53,566 nt of DNA from positions 1-53,566 of the forward strand of contig JARLHY010000149.1 in the NCBI GenBank assembly GCA_031292015.1. The letters run 5' to 3'. The notes under the pieces are model-generated. The model was given only the letters and a program-made list of their open reading frames with translations, made no database searches and was not told where the DNA came from. Position numbers and translations under genes: made by a program. Positions 1 through 8,977 of the stretch are shown here, one piece after another (the first letter of the stretch is position 1; every line of letters begins with the position of its first letter). This DNA is from Negativicutes bacterium (GTDB lineage Bacteria > Bacillota_C > Negativicutes > Sporomusales_B > JARLHX01).

Positions 1-1062
1 GACTTCCGGCGGTATACCTTTCCCGCAATCCTGGACAGACAGGGAGACCGCCTTGGCATACATCGTCTTTACAACCACGCATCCGGACTGATCCATCGCT
101 TCAAAGGCGTTTCTGACCAGGTTTATGACCATTTGTCTGATTGCATTTTCATCAATGACGATATCAGGGATATCGCTCAGTTCCAGCCTGAGTTCATGTC
201 CCTTGCTGATTGCGTCAACTTCCAGTATCGGTCGGAGCGCCAGCAGGCTCCGGTTGAGATTGACAGGCCGCAAGTCCATCCTCTTGTTTTTAGCCAACGA
301 CAAAAACTCGGTTATGATGCAGTTTGCCCGGTCGAGCTCCTCGATCATCAGCCGCAGGGCCTCCCGGTACTGAATAAAACCATCTTTGCCTTCAAAAAAT
401 TGCAGGTAGCCGCGGACGGTAGTCAACGGGTTACGCACTTCGTGACCGATACTGGCCGCCATATCGCCAATCAGGTTAAGACGTTCCAGCCTGTAAAGTT
501 TTTCTTTTACCCTTTCCTTCTCCTGGTATTCCAGCTCAATTTCGGCCCGCAGCCGGACGCTCGTTTCACGGTAAGCGTTACGGTCGGCTATAAGGCGTTG
601 GATAAGGTGCGCTATGATATGGCAGAGCACCGGCAACAGCACAGCCACCACCACAGGACCTGCGAAAACGGCAACAGCGAGGTTGGCGTGAGCCGCCGCC
701 ATAAAAAAAAGAATGCCTGAAACAGCCCCGACGAGCGGCCCCGGCCAGATGTGCGGAAACAAGTAAGCAGATACAAAAGGTAGGTTAAAAATAATATGGG
801 ACAACGCGTAATAATCCAGCGGATAGAGGATTTGTCCCGCCCCCACCGCACAAAGCGCCGCCGCGCCGCATAGATACCGCTGCCGGTCAGAGCGGGCGAA
901 AAACTTCGCCACCAGCACAAGCAGCGCGAAACATATCGGGAAAATAGCTCCCACCCCATGGCTGAAGCTAATCCAGACGGCTGATATTCCCCCTACAAGG
1001 GTCGTGAAAATTAGCCTGGGCAGCCATTTTGGGCAATACGACATTATGCCGGCTGGAAACAT
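1..1062 (-). CDS. Membrane sensor histidine kinase, partial (3' end outside window)
   Basis: The reading frame stays open from the ATG at 1062 to base 1 (354 codons), so the C-terminus is missing. The start is preceded by AGAAGGAGG at a good distance. Residues 1 to about 150 are hydrophobic with several membrane segments and no large extracytoplasmic loop. A short coiled linker rich in E, R and K follows. The H-box reads SIGHEVRNPLTTVRGYLQF with the phospho-accepting His near residue 207. The N-box (INLVRNAFEAM, Asn about 318) and the first glycine box (DCGKGIPPEV) come just before the edge. This arrangement resembles sporulation phosphorelay and AtoS-like kinases. No receiver domain or response regulator gene is visible. 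It lies 127 bp downstream of the c-di-GMP protein on the same strand and may share its transcript. The signal is unknown. Confidence 0.88.
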   Translation of the reverse strand, partial: MFPAGIMSYCPKWLPRLIFTTLVGGISAVWISFSHGVGAIFPICFALLVLVAKFFARSDRQRYLCGAAALCAVGAGQILYPLDYYALSHIIFNLPFVSAYLFPHIWPGPLVGAVSGILFFMAAAHANLAVAVFAGPVVVAVLLPVLCHIIAHLIQRLIADRNAYRETSVRLRAEIELEYQEKERVKEKLYRLERLNLIGDMAASIGHEVRNPLTTVRGYLQFFEGKDGFIQYREALRLMIEELDRANCIITEFLSLAKNKRMDLRPVNLNRSLLALRPILEVDAISKGHELRLELSDIPDIVIDENAIRQMVINLVRNAFEAMDQSGCVVVKTMYAKAVSLSVQDCGKGIPPEV

Positions 1063-1189
1063 TCCCGGGCCTCCTTCTAGGAAAGACTACCCGTCCCTGA
1101 TGACAATTCTTATATTCTTTGCCAAACACATCCACTCCTTCCTAAATCAGTTATTTTGTCCCCTCTTGCAACGGGCCGCTCCTTGCCAC

Positions 1190-3904
1190 TTACATCAGCT
1201 GACTCAAATCTCGGCCAAAGCCTCCGTTGTCGCTGACCCGCCTGTTGACCAACTCGATAAAATGCCGCGCCAAAGCAGGATCAAACTGCTTGCCGGCACA
1301 CCGGTCAATTTCAGCCAACGCGTCCTCGACATTCATAGCCGTACGGTAAGGCCTGTCGTTAATCATGGCGACGAACGCATCGGCAATACCGAGGATCCTG
1401 CATTGCAGCGGAATATCTTCACCGCTGATGCCCAGGGGGTACCCCCCGCCGTCCCAATGCTCCTGATGTTTTAAAATCCAGTCGGCGATGGGGGCGAGAT
1501 TGGGGGAGGACTTGGCTATTCGGTAACCGATCTCGCAGTGCTGCCTCATCACCGCCATTTCGTCCTCGGTAAGCCGCCCCGGTTTGGTCAGAATGCTGTC
1601 CGGGATCCCCACCTTGCCAATATCGTGAAATTTGGCCAACAGGCGCAGATCAGCCACAATCCCCCGCGGCAGCAGCAATATCTCGCCCATCTCCTCCATC
1701 AGGTCCCCCAGCCGGTCGGCGTGTCCTTCGGTAATATGGTCCTTCTCCTCCAGCGCCTTCATCATGATCCGGACGATCGAGCTGTGGATACTCTGGCTCT
1801 GATGCATCTTCTGGCGATACATATTGTTGTCCGCCGTCTTGAAGGCTGCTTCGATATCGGTCCCTTCCTCAGCCAAGGCCCAGCCGATCGACAGACTGAG
1901 CGGCAGATGCGGATTTTCCTTGTTATATGCATCAACCTTCCGGCGGATCTTCCGGTCAATCTTCTCCATCCGGGCCTTTGTCGGTCCATTCATGATCATC
2001 GTGAATTCGTCGCCGCCGATCCTGGCAACGAAATCGGGAAGCTCTATCCCCGCCCTGAGTAGGTCTGCGACATTTCTGAGAAGCTCATCCCCCTGACGGT
2101 GGCCCAAAGTGTCGTTGATGAGTTTCAGGCCATCAACATCGCAGACGAATACCCCGGTACCCTGATCAGCCCCGAGCTGTATCCGCAGCAGCTCGGTCTC
2201 GAAATAGGCCCGGTTGTACGCTCCGGTCAAAGGATCCCTCAAGCGCAGATATTCCATCTGGATTTCCATCTGTTTGCGGACCGTGATATCGCGCATCAAA
2301 GCCAGGCAGCAGACCTTTCCGTCGATAACCGCCCGCGCAGCATTGATTTCAACAGTGAAGCGGCGACCCGACCGGTCCGCCGTTTCCCGCTCGTGAAGCT
2401 GGGTGCCCTCTCTGACGGTTTTGCGGATAATGGCAAGCGCTTGTTCGTGATAAGCCGGACCGGCGATAAGCACAATCCCCTGTTGTTTAAACTCTTCCTC
2501 CGTGTAGCCGAACATCTCTGTCATCTTGTGGTTGACAGCCAAAATCTCCCCTGTCTCTCCGTCATTCACCACGATACCGTCGCTGGCGGCGTTGAATATC
2601 TCCTCGATCGTTCGGCGGCTGTTCTCCAGTTCACTGATCTTCCTGGCGTTCTCCACGGCGATGGACGCAAGTTCGGCAAAGCGGTCCAGCATCGCCAGCT
2701 GTCTGTCCTGAAAACTGCATTCCTCCGAGGTAAATGCCACCCCGATAACCCCGACGACCCCGGCATTTCGCCTGATGGGAACTTGGGCGAAGCAGCGTAT
2801 CTCATCCAAAGCAGGATCAGGATGCCGCCTGTCCCAGACATTATAGTTTCTGATGGTTCTGGGCTGGCCGGTACTGAATATTGCTCCCGTCAGACCGGTA
2901 TTGGCAGGGATCGAAAAACCGGTGTGCCTGGCAAACAACCCTGCTCCTGCAACCACTTCCATCATCATTTCTTTCTCGTTCAGCAGAGCGATTTCGCCGT
3001 GCGGAGTCCCGGCGATCTGAGTCGCCTTGGCCAGGATAGCGCCTAACATCAAGTCCATATCCGTCTGGCTCATCCATCCGGCGGCAGTTTCCTGCAGCGC
3101 TTCCAGTACCGCATTTTGAGCCGTCAGGTCGTCATTCATGCGGTTCAGTTCAAAATATTGGGCCCGGAGTTCCTCCTCGCCGGCTGTCAGTTCTTCGTGA
3201 GCGGCAGTCAGCTGTTCATACTGGACCTGCCTTTCGCGCATCATCTCCTCAATATTTTCCGTCATGCTGTTGAATTTTTCCGCCAACCAGCCAACCTCGT
3301 CCTGGGAATTGATGGTAATACGCATAGCAAAATTGCCGTCGGCGATCTTCTCCGCCCCGGCGCTCAGTTCATACAGCGGCTTTGTCACCATGCCGGCAAT
3401 AAAAGCGATCAACAGCCACAAAACGGCACAGGTCAGTAAAATGCTGACCAGGATAAGGATAATCTGATTCCGCAGCTCCAGCTGATTGTAATAGTCGGTA
3501 AAACCGATGGAAACCCGGCCCAGGGTAAGATCCTGCTTGACGATCTCACGCCGGACGACAGTGAGTCTGGAGGGGTCGTACACCGGTGACTGGATGCTCC
3601 TTTGATACAGGATGTCACCGTTGGTTCCGGTTATCATGACCGTCCCCACCGCTGCGTCTTTGAACAGCGAGTCCCCAACCGATTTGAGACCATTATCGTT
3701 GTAAGTCCATAAAGGCTCGACCAGACTTTCCAGGGCCAGTGCGGACACCATCGCGATTTCACTGTCCTGGCGTGATTGGATATCCTGCTTCAACAAAAAG
3801 ATCCGCACCACGCCGGCGATCGCCATGATGGCGACCACGGCCAGCAGGATCAGCAGGGTAAGCCGCTTCTTTATTGTGATATGTTTGAGATTTCCTAGTG
3901 GCAT
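1190..3904 (-). CDS. HAMP-GAF-PAS-GGDEF-HD-GYP c-di-GMP sensor protein
   Basis: This 904-residue membrane protein carries both halves of c-di-GMP turnover. Two membrane helices (about 13-36 and 148-172) flank an extracytoplasmic domain. Next come a HAMP domain (165-220), a Glu-rich coiled coil (215-270), GAF (283-415), PAS (430-545), GGDEF (554-705, intact GGDEF at 630-634) and HD-GYP (706-890, HDIGK at 760-764, GYP at 821-823). The catalytic motifs of cyclase and phosphodiesterase are both intact, so the net activity cannot be called. The inhibitory I-site position reads ELPD instead of RxxD, which suggests weak product inhibition. The ATG follows AAGGAGG by 8 nt. It sits 29 bp after a solute-binding lipoprotein gene, which probably feeds ligand information to the extracytoplasmic domain. 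Confidence 0.93.
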   Translation of the reverse strand: MPLGNLKHITIKKRLTLLILLAVVAIMAIAGVVRIFLLKQDIQSRQDSEIAMVSALALESLVEPLWTYNDNGLKSVGDSLFKDAAVGTVMITGTNGDILYQRSIQSPVYDPSRLTVVRREIVKQDLTLGRVSIGFTDYYNQLELRNQIILILVSILLTCAVLWLLIAFIAGMVTKPLYELSAGAEKIADGNFAMRITINSQDEVGWLAEKFNSMTENIEEMMRERQVQYEQLTAAHEELTAGEEELRAQYFELNRMNDDLTAQNAVLEALQETAAGWMSQTDMDLMLGAILAKATQIAGTPHGEIALLNEKEMMMEVVAGAGLFARHTGFSIPANTGLTGAIFSTGQPRTIRNYNVWDRRHPDPALDEIRCFAQVPIRRNAGVVGVIGVAFTSEECSFQDRQLAMLDRFAELASIAVENARKISELENSRRTIEEIFNAASDGIVVNDGETGEILAVNHKMTEMFGYTEEEFKQQGIVLIAGPAYHEQALAIIRKTVREGTQLHERETADRSGRRFTVEINAARAVIDGKVCCLALMRDITVRKQMEIQMEYLRLRDPLTGAYNRAYFETELLRIQLGADQGTGVFVCDVDGLKLINDTLGHRQGDELLRNVADLLRAGIELPDFVARIGGDEFTMIMNGPTKARMEKIDRKIRRKVDAYNKENPHLPLSLSIGWALAEEGTDIEAAFKTADNNMYRQKMHQSQSIHSSIVRIMMKALEEKDHITEGHADRLGDLMEEMGEILLLPRGIVADLRLLAKFHDIGKVGIPDSILTKPGRLTEDEMAVMRQHCEIGYRIAKSSPNLAPIADWILKHQEHWDGGGYPLGISGEDIPLQCRILGIADAFVAMINDRPYRTAMNVEDALAEIDRCAGKQFDPALARHFIELVNRRVSDNGGFGRDLSQLM

Positions 3905-3933
3905 TATCCCGCCCTCCTTGAGTAATCCGGTCG

Positions 3934-4761
3934 CTATCGCTCCTTGGTCTTTGCTGCCATTTCACTTATCGCTCCGCCTTCCTTCAGCCGGTTCAAGGCA
4001 GCGTCGAATCGGTCGAGCAGTTGCTGCGATCGGGGGTAACTCTTGGAAACAATCAAAAAGTAGTCGCGTCGCCGCGCATCACCCTGAAGTGTTGCGAACC
4101 GTCCTTCTTCGCCGGGATAAAGTCTTCCGATAACGTCCCAGCCGACAAGTTCGTCCTCAATGAACAGATCGATTCTCTTGCTGTAAAGCATTCTGACAAG
4201 GCCGTAAATATCATCGGCCCATTCGACCTGGGCCACGCCTTGCCGCTTAAGGTCCTCCTTCGTCCCGTACCAATAGCCGTTGGCTCCGCCGACGATGTAA
4301 TCCTTAAAGTCCGCGATATCGTTAAAGTTATCCAGCTTAACCCGCATCTGCTCATTGGCTTTTAAATAAAAGATCTTATGGCGGGAGGACAGAATCGGCT
4401 CCGAGGTCAGATAGTTTTGGGCAGTCTTCCCTGACGCGCCATAAGGGAACGCGGCCCAGGCCTGTCCGGTCCTGACCATCTCTTCGCCGCGGGCCCAGGG
4501 ATAAAATCTTATCTCGCAGTCCTGGCCCATTTCCTTGAAAACAGCAGCCACAATCTGATGGAAAAAACCGTGATCAGCCAGCCGTTCCGAGGTATAAGGC
4601 GCATACTCGCCGGTAACCAGTACTATCTTGTTGTCAGCGCCAGCGGTAGGCGCGCTGCCAGACGTCTTCTGCGGCTCGGAAACAGCAGGCCGGTCGGCAA
4701 AGCAGCCTGAACAAAGCAGTAAACATCCGAGCAGCAGGGCGGCCAGCGCCGTTTTTGGCAT
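3934..4761 (-). CDS. Extracytoplasmic solute-binding lipoprotein (SBP_bac_3 type)
   Basis: The 275-residue product begins with a lipoprotein signal peptide whose lipobox LCSGC places the lipidated Cys near residue 19. A low-complexity linker follows, then a type 3 periplasmic binding fold with the typical opening (VLVTGEYAPYTSE) and hinge segments around DIADFKDYIVGG. This family binds amino acids and similar polar solutes. No ABC permease or ATPase gene is adjacent. The gene is instead followed after 29 bp by a HAMP-GGDEF-HD-GYP sensor, so a role as co-sensor is more likely than uptake. A transporter encoded elsewhere cannot be excluded. The ribosome binding site AGAGGA is rather distant from the ATG. 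Confidence 0.88.
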   Translation of the reverse strand: MPKTALAALLLGCLLLCSGCFADRPAVSEPQKTSGSAPTAGADNKIVLVTGEYAPYTSERLADHGFFHQIVAAVFKEMGQDCEIRFYPWARGEEMVRTGQAWAAFPYGASGKTAQNYLTSEPILSSRHKIFYLKANEQMRVKLDNFNDIADFKDYIVGGANGYWYGTKEDLKRQGVAQVEWADDIYGLVRMLYSKRIDLFIEDELVGWDVIGRLYPGEEGRFATLQGDARRRDYFLIVSKSYPRSQQLLDRFDAALNRLKEGGAISEMAAKTKER

Positions 4762-4900
4762 TATAGATCACTGTCCTCTTCAAGACTTCTTGCCGACTTC
4801 GCCTTACCATTACAAAAAACCGTACAAGGTTTCCGTTCCGGATCATTTTTCCTCCGAAATCAGTTCTAGCAATCAGGCAGAATAATTGGCTTTTTCCGCC

Positions 4901-6682
4901 CTAAATTTTGAACTGGCTGACAGCCTTGGTCAAATCCTCGGCCATCCTGGCCAGTGCCTGACTCGAAACAGCGATCTCCGCCATCGTTGCCGACTGCTCC
5001 TCGGTTGCGGCTGACACCGTCTGGGACTGACTGGCCGTCGCCTTGCTGATGGCGTCAATGTCCTTGACCGAAGCCACGATCTGCTTGCTCCCGCCTGCCA
5101 TCTGCTGGATGGCTGCTGATATCTCCCTGATCTGGGCGGTCACTTCATTGAAGGAGACAAAGATGCGGCCAAAGGTCTGGCCCGCGTCGTTGACCACTTC
5201 CGTCCCCACCCGGACTTCGTTGGTTCCCTCGTTCATCGCCACAACGGCGCTGTCGGTGTCGCCCTGGATTTCGCTGATCAGTCCGGCGATCTGCTTGGCT
5301 GCTTCCTGGGACTGCTCAGCCAGTTTCCGTACTTCCTCCGCAACCACCGCAAAACCTCGTCCCTGCTCACCGGCCCGGGCAGCCTCAATGGCGGCGTTCA
5401 GGGCCAGAAGGTTTGTCTGACCGGCGATGCCGGCGATGGTATCCACGATCTGACCGATTTCCTTGGACCGCTCGCCGAGCTTTGCCACCACCTTAGCCGA
5501 GCGAGCCACGGTATCTTCGATCTGCCCCATTTGCGCTATCGCTTTTTCGACCGCTTTGCTGCCTTCCTGCGCCTCGCTGGCGGACTTGGCCGACTTTCCG
5601 GCGAGGGTGTTGGCGTTGTCTGCGATCTGCTGAATGTTGACCGACATCTGTTCCACCGTGGCGGCGGTTTCATCCACGGCTTTCAGCTGTTTTTCCGCCC
5701 CGGCCGCCACTTCGCCAATCACCACCGCCACCTGGTCGGAAGCCTGGGCCGACTGCTCCGCACTGGCCGTAAGTTCCTCCGATGAAGCCGAGACCTGTTC
5801 CGTAGCCTGCATGATATTGCGGATCACTTTTTTCATGCTCTGATTCAAAACATCAAACGCCTTGGCCATATCGCCAAATTCATCGTTGCGTCGCAAAAAT
5901 ACTGCTTCGATATCCTGGGAGTAGTCACCGTCCGCCATCTTCGCCGTCCGGTTACGCATAACCAGAAACGGCCTGACGAGGCTGCTGCCCAGATAAAAAG
6001 CGAGAATGGCGGACAACCCGAGTGCCAACAGGCAGAACATGATATCCAGCATAATTTTCGTTTTCAGCTGAGCCGACTGCTCCTGGGTCTTTTTCTGGAC
6101 GAAGCCGTCGATATCGTCGGTCCAGTTCCCTGTGCCGACAACCCAGTTGTACGGCTTGAAAAGCATGGTATAGGCCCGTTTCGGGAGCTGCTCGGTCTGA
6201 TTCGGTTTGGCGAACCAGTAGTCGGTGTAACCGCCTTCAGGCTTCATTCCGTTGGCGATAAAGCCGTCTTTGACAAAAGTGAACCCCTTGGCGTCCTTTG
6301 CTTCATAACGGCTTTTTCCTTCCTGGTCCCGCCCGAGCAGGACAACATTGACCCCTTGCGTCGTATCCACCCAGAAATAGTTGCCGTTATCGAACCGGAG
6401 TTTTCTGATAATCTCGGCCGCCTTGGTCTTGGCCTCCGCCTCAGGCAGGAGCCCTTTTTGCTGCTGGTCGTAGACATCCTGCAGCAGACTTATGACCGTT
6501 TCCACCTGCAGTTTGATGCTGCGGTCGAATTGTTCGTACAACACCGTCCGGTACTGTTTTATTTCCGCCTCGTTTACCTTGATGCTTTCAGCGACATTGT
6601 AAACCCCCAGAGTCACCGAACCGATAAGTCCTGTCAGAATCATCGCAGCAATAACCTTTTGTTTGATTGATCTGAATAACAT
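4901..6682 (-). CDS. Methyl-accepting chemotaxis protein with single Cache domain
   Basis: The 593-residue receptor has an N-terminal membrane helix (about 9-28), an extracytoplasmic single Cache domain (about 35-195, with the signature [14 protein letters not shown] at 95-108), a second membrane helix (about 210-232), HAMP (232-285) and a long methyl-accepting cytoplasmic hairpin. The hairpin tip, which contacts CheA and CheW, is at about 410-465 ([21 protein letters not shown]). sCache_2 receptors often sense small carboxylates, but the ligand cannot be read here. The ATG follows GGAGGAG by 7 nt. No other chemotaxis gene is nearby, so it reports to a pathway encoded elsewhere. A sigma-D type promoter was looked for upstream and not found convincingly. 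Confidence 0.95.
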   Translation of the reverse strand: MLFRSIKQKVIAAMILTGLIGSVTLGVYNVAESIKVNEAEIKQYRTVLYEQFDRSIKLQVETVISLLQDVYDQQQKGLLPEAEAKTKAAEIIRKLRFDNGNYFWVDTTQGVNVVLLGRDQEGKSRYEAKDAKGFTFVKDGFIANGMKPEGGYTDYWFAKPNQTEQLPKRAYTMLFKPYNWVVGTGNWTDDIDGFVQKKTQEQSAQLKTKIMLDIMFCLLALGLSAILAFYLGSSLVRPFLVMRNRTAKMADGDYSQDIEAVFLRRNDEFGDMAKAFDVLNQSMKKVIRNIMQATEQVSASSEELTASAEQSAQASDQVAVVIGEVAAGAEKQLKAVDETAATVEQMSVNIQQIADNANTLAGKSAKSASEAQEGSKAVEKAIAQMGQIEDTVARSAKVVAKLGERSKEIGQIVDTIAGIAGQTNLLALNAAIEAARAGEQGRGFAVVAEEVRKLAEQSQEAAKQIAGLISEIQGDTDSAVVAMNEGTNEVRVGTEVVNDAGQTFGRIFVSFNEVTAQIREISAAIQQMAGGSKQIVASVKDIDAISKATASQSQTVSAATEEQSATMAEIAVSSQALARMAEDLTKAVSQFKI

Positions 6683-7097
6683 TGTTATACTCCTCCGTCA
6701 TCTGATTTGTCTCTGCCGGGTCTTACCACGGCTGACCTTGGCAGCCTGATAGCAATCGCAGGAATATCGAGTCGTAGTAAGGATTCAGGCTTAAAACAAC
6801 ATCAATCTTCACTAATATATTTGACAAGAATTGCTAATTTCCTTTAATAAACGACATTTTTACTTATTAAATTTACTTGTTTTTACAAATTTACATCTGG
6901 TTCTTACTGCTCTCATACTCATGCCAGTCTCATCTTGTCATGAGCGGCGCCGGTATAACATCGTTATAACAGCGCCGCTTCCATTCGGCTGACGCCGATT
7001 GTTGCTCCGACAGTATCTCCTCTCCGCTACAGGAAAATTGACAAATACCGTCGAAATTTGATAGTTAATGAAGCATCATGTGGGAGGTGATTCTGCT
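6683..7097. other. Divergent intergenic region between chemoreceptor and PAS regulator
   Basis: These 415 bases hold no plausible gene. They must contain the promoters of both flanking divergent genes. The stretch 6790-6890 is AT-rich. An imperfect palindrome at 6943-6979 is listed separately. No clear -35/-10 pair could be chosen. Confidence 0.5.
6943..6979. repeat. Two-tier inverted repeat (hairpin or operator)
   Basis: The outer arms AGCGGCGC (6943-6950) and GCGCCGCT (6972-6979) pair perfectly. The inner arms TATAAC (6954-6959) and GTTATA (6963-6968) also pair around a 3-nt loop. The mismatched 3-nt bulges sit at matching positions. No T-run follows on the plus strand, so it is a poor terminator. 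Its place between divergent genes makes a regulatory palindrome possible. Confidence 0.55.
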
Positions 7098-8834
7098 TTG
7101 GGTGAGGAAAACAGCAGCATTTCGTCCGAAGCCGAAGAAAAGTATCGTCTTTTGACTGAGGAACTGCAGCAGCACCGTGACAACCTGGAGCGGCTTGTCG
7201 CTGAACGGACCGAGCAGCTGAGGCGCAGCGAATGCCACTACCGGACGCTGGTGGAGAATACTCCGCTGGTGTTTTCCCGCTATGATAAAGAATTCCGTTA
7301 CCTGTACATGTCCCCCCAATGGGACGATTATTTCGGCTTGAACGGTCATATGCTGTTAGGCAAAACCTGGGCGGAAAGTGGCATACCCGCAGAAGTTTAC
7401 CTGCCATGGGCCGAAAAACTGGCCGAGGTGCTGAATACCGGCCGGGTGGTAGAATTCGAGACCACCTACATGAACAAGTACGGTGAAACCAGGAATTACC
7501 TGGCCCGGATCGTGCCGGAGACCGACGAGGCAGGCCGGGTGGAATCGCTGTTGTCGGTTGCCCTGGATATAACCGAACGTAAACGTATGGAGGAAAAGCT
7601 GCGGGAAAGCGAATTGCGTTTTCGCATGCTGTTCAACAATGTCAATGACGCCATTTTCCTGCTGGAACTGGACCGGCAGGGAAGGGCGGGAACTTTCACC
7701 GAGGTAAATGACGTGGCCTGCCAACGGCTGGGCTATAGCCGGGAAGAGTTGCTTGGCTTTACCGTGAACGATATCTATGAAGATACCTCACATGGAGCTG
7801 AAGTCAAATTCCTTGCCCGCCTGAAGGCCGAGGGCATGGCCACCAAGGAAGATGTCCACAGAGCGAAAGACGGCACGCTGATCCCGGTGGAACTGAGCGC
7901 CAGGTCCTTTTCCCACGAGGGCAAAGCCTATATTTTGACGACGGCCCGCGATCTGACCGAACGGCATGACACCGAAAGACTGCTCCGGTCCTCCTACATA
8001 AGAATAAAACGCAATGATCTGCTGAACAAAATCACGGAGACGAAAAACCTGCCTGAGCAACAGGCGAAGCTGCTGCTGCAGGAAGCCGGACTCCCGTCGG
8101 CGCGGCCGCTGACCTGCTATCTTGTTCAGATGCGGGAATGGAAGGGAAAACCGCGGGAATTCTGGGAGCAGCATCTGGAGGAGCTGCATTATCTGCAGGA
8201 CAACAAGCTTGACCTTTTCAACGAAGACCCCTGCATTCTTGCCTGGAAATGCCCCGACGGCGTAGGGATTCTTTACGCCGGATCCGGTTCCGGCCAGGAC
8301 GGAAAAAGCAGTCAGCTGGAAATAGCGGAAAAGCTCCTCGAAAAATTGGCTTTCCGTATTCCGGACCTGACGGTATGTATCGGCGTATCGGAACCTTCGG
8401 GAGAATCGCTGAATGTCCGCGAGCACTATCAACAATGCTGCTCTGCCATCAACGCCGGCAGGAACATATGGCCGGAACGAAAAATATATCACTATCTGGA
8501 CCTGGGGATTCTGCAACTCTTTCCCCAGATTAAAAATCAGGAACAGCTGGCGCTCTATGTCGACCGGATCCTGGGCAAGCTGCTGCTGCACGAATCGCCG
8601 AAGAATGTGGATTATCTCATGACGCTGGAAGCGATATTGGAAAGCAGTAATCTGAATGATACGGCCAATAAACTGTTTATTCATCTGAAAACACTGGATT
8701 TTCGCAAACGGCGGATCGAACAGATAATGGGAATCTCCCTTGACTGCTTTGAAACGCGAATGGCTCTGGGCCTGGCACTAAAGCTGCGAAAGATCGGCCT
8801 GGATAATCAGGGGCTCTCTTTCTCGCGGTTGTAA
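7098..8834 (+). CDS. PAS-PAS transcriptional regulator with PucR-type C-terminal HTH
   Basis: The likely start is TTG 7098, placed 7 nt after GGGAGGTGA. An in-frame ATG at 7068 has no ribosome binding site, and starting there would bury the strong one inside the gene. The product of 578 residues opens with a short coiled coil, followed by two PAS domains each ending in the usual PAC-like segment (VALDITERKRMEEKL and TARDLTERHDTERLL). A middle region resembles the GGDEF-like/CdaR domain of PucR proteins. The C-terminal end, beginning about LMTLEAILESSNLNDTANKL, matches the PucR helix-turn-helix family (HTH_30), in which a helical pair recognises DNA. No membrane segment is present, so it is a cytoplasmic sensor-regulator. 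PAS inputs replace the usual PucR N-terminal domain. Targets are unknown; the divergent chemoreceptor is a candidate. Confidence 0.8.
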   Translation: MGEENSSISSEAEEKYRLLTEELQQHRDNLERLVAERTEQLRRSECHYRTLVENTPLVFSRYDKEFRYLYMSPQWDDYFGLNGHMLLGKTWAESGIPAEVYLPWAEKLAEVLNTGRVVEFETTYMNKYGETRNYLARIVPETDEAGRVESLLSVALDITERKRMEEKLRESELRFRMLFNNVNDAIFLLELDRQGRAGTFTEVNDVACQRLGYSREELLGFTVNDIYEDTSHGAEVKFLARLKAEGMATKEDVHRAKDGTLIPVELSARSFSHEGKAYILTTARDLTERHDTERLLRSSYIRIKRNDLLNKITETKNLPEQQAKLLLQEAGLPSARPLTCYLVQMREWKGKPREFWEQHLEELHYLQDNKLDLFNEDPCILAWKCPDGVGILYAGSGSGQDGKSSQLEIAEKLLEKLAFRIPDLTVCIGVSEPSGESLNVREHYQQCCSAINAGRNIWPERKIYHYLDLGILQLFPQIKNQEQLALYVDRILGKLLLHESPKNVDYLMTLEAILESSNLNDTANKLFIHLKTLDFRKRRIEQIMGISLDCFETRMALGLALKLRKIGLDNQGLSFSRL

Positions 8835-8870
8835 AGCGGTATTCAAAACACCGTTCTTTGCATTTTAAAA

Positions 8871-8917
8871 AAGATGCCCCTGCAGCCAAGTTCAATCGTT
8901 TGGCTGCAGGGGCATCT
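8871..8917. terminator. Bidirectional intrinsic terminator
   Basis: A perfect 19-bp stem is formed by 8871-8889 and 8899-8917 around a 9-nt loop. T residues follow on the plus strand and A residues precede it, so it can serve both the PAS regulator and the convergent isomerase/aldolase operon. Confidence 0.92.
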
Positions 8918-8977
8918 TCGTTTTGGGTCCGCTTTCATCGCCGTGTTTCAGCGCGATGATCGCCGGGCATTTCCCTC

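Noticed and set aside
6683..6850. Sigma-D (flagellar) promoter for the chemoreceptor
   Set aside because: A CGATAT box and a TAAG are present on the minus strand, but their spacing and sequence do not fit TAAA-N15-GCCGATAA.
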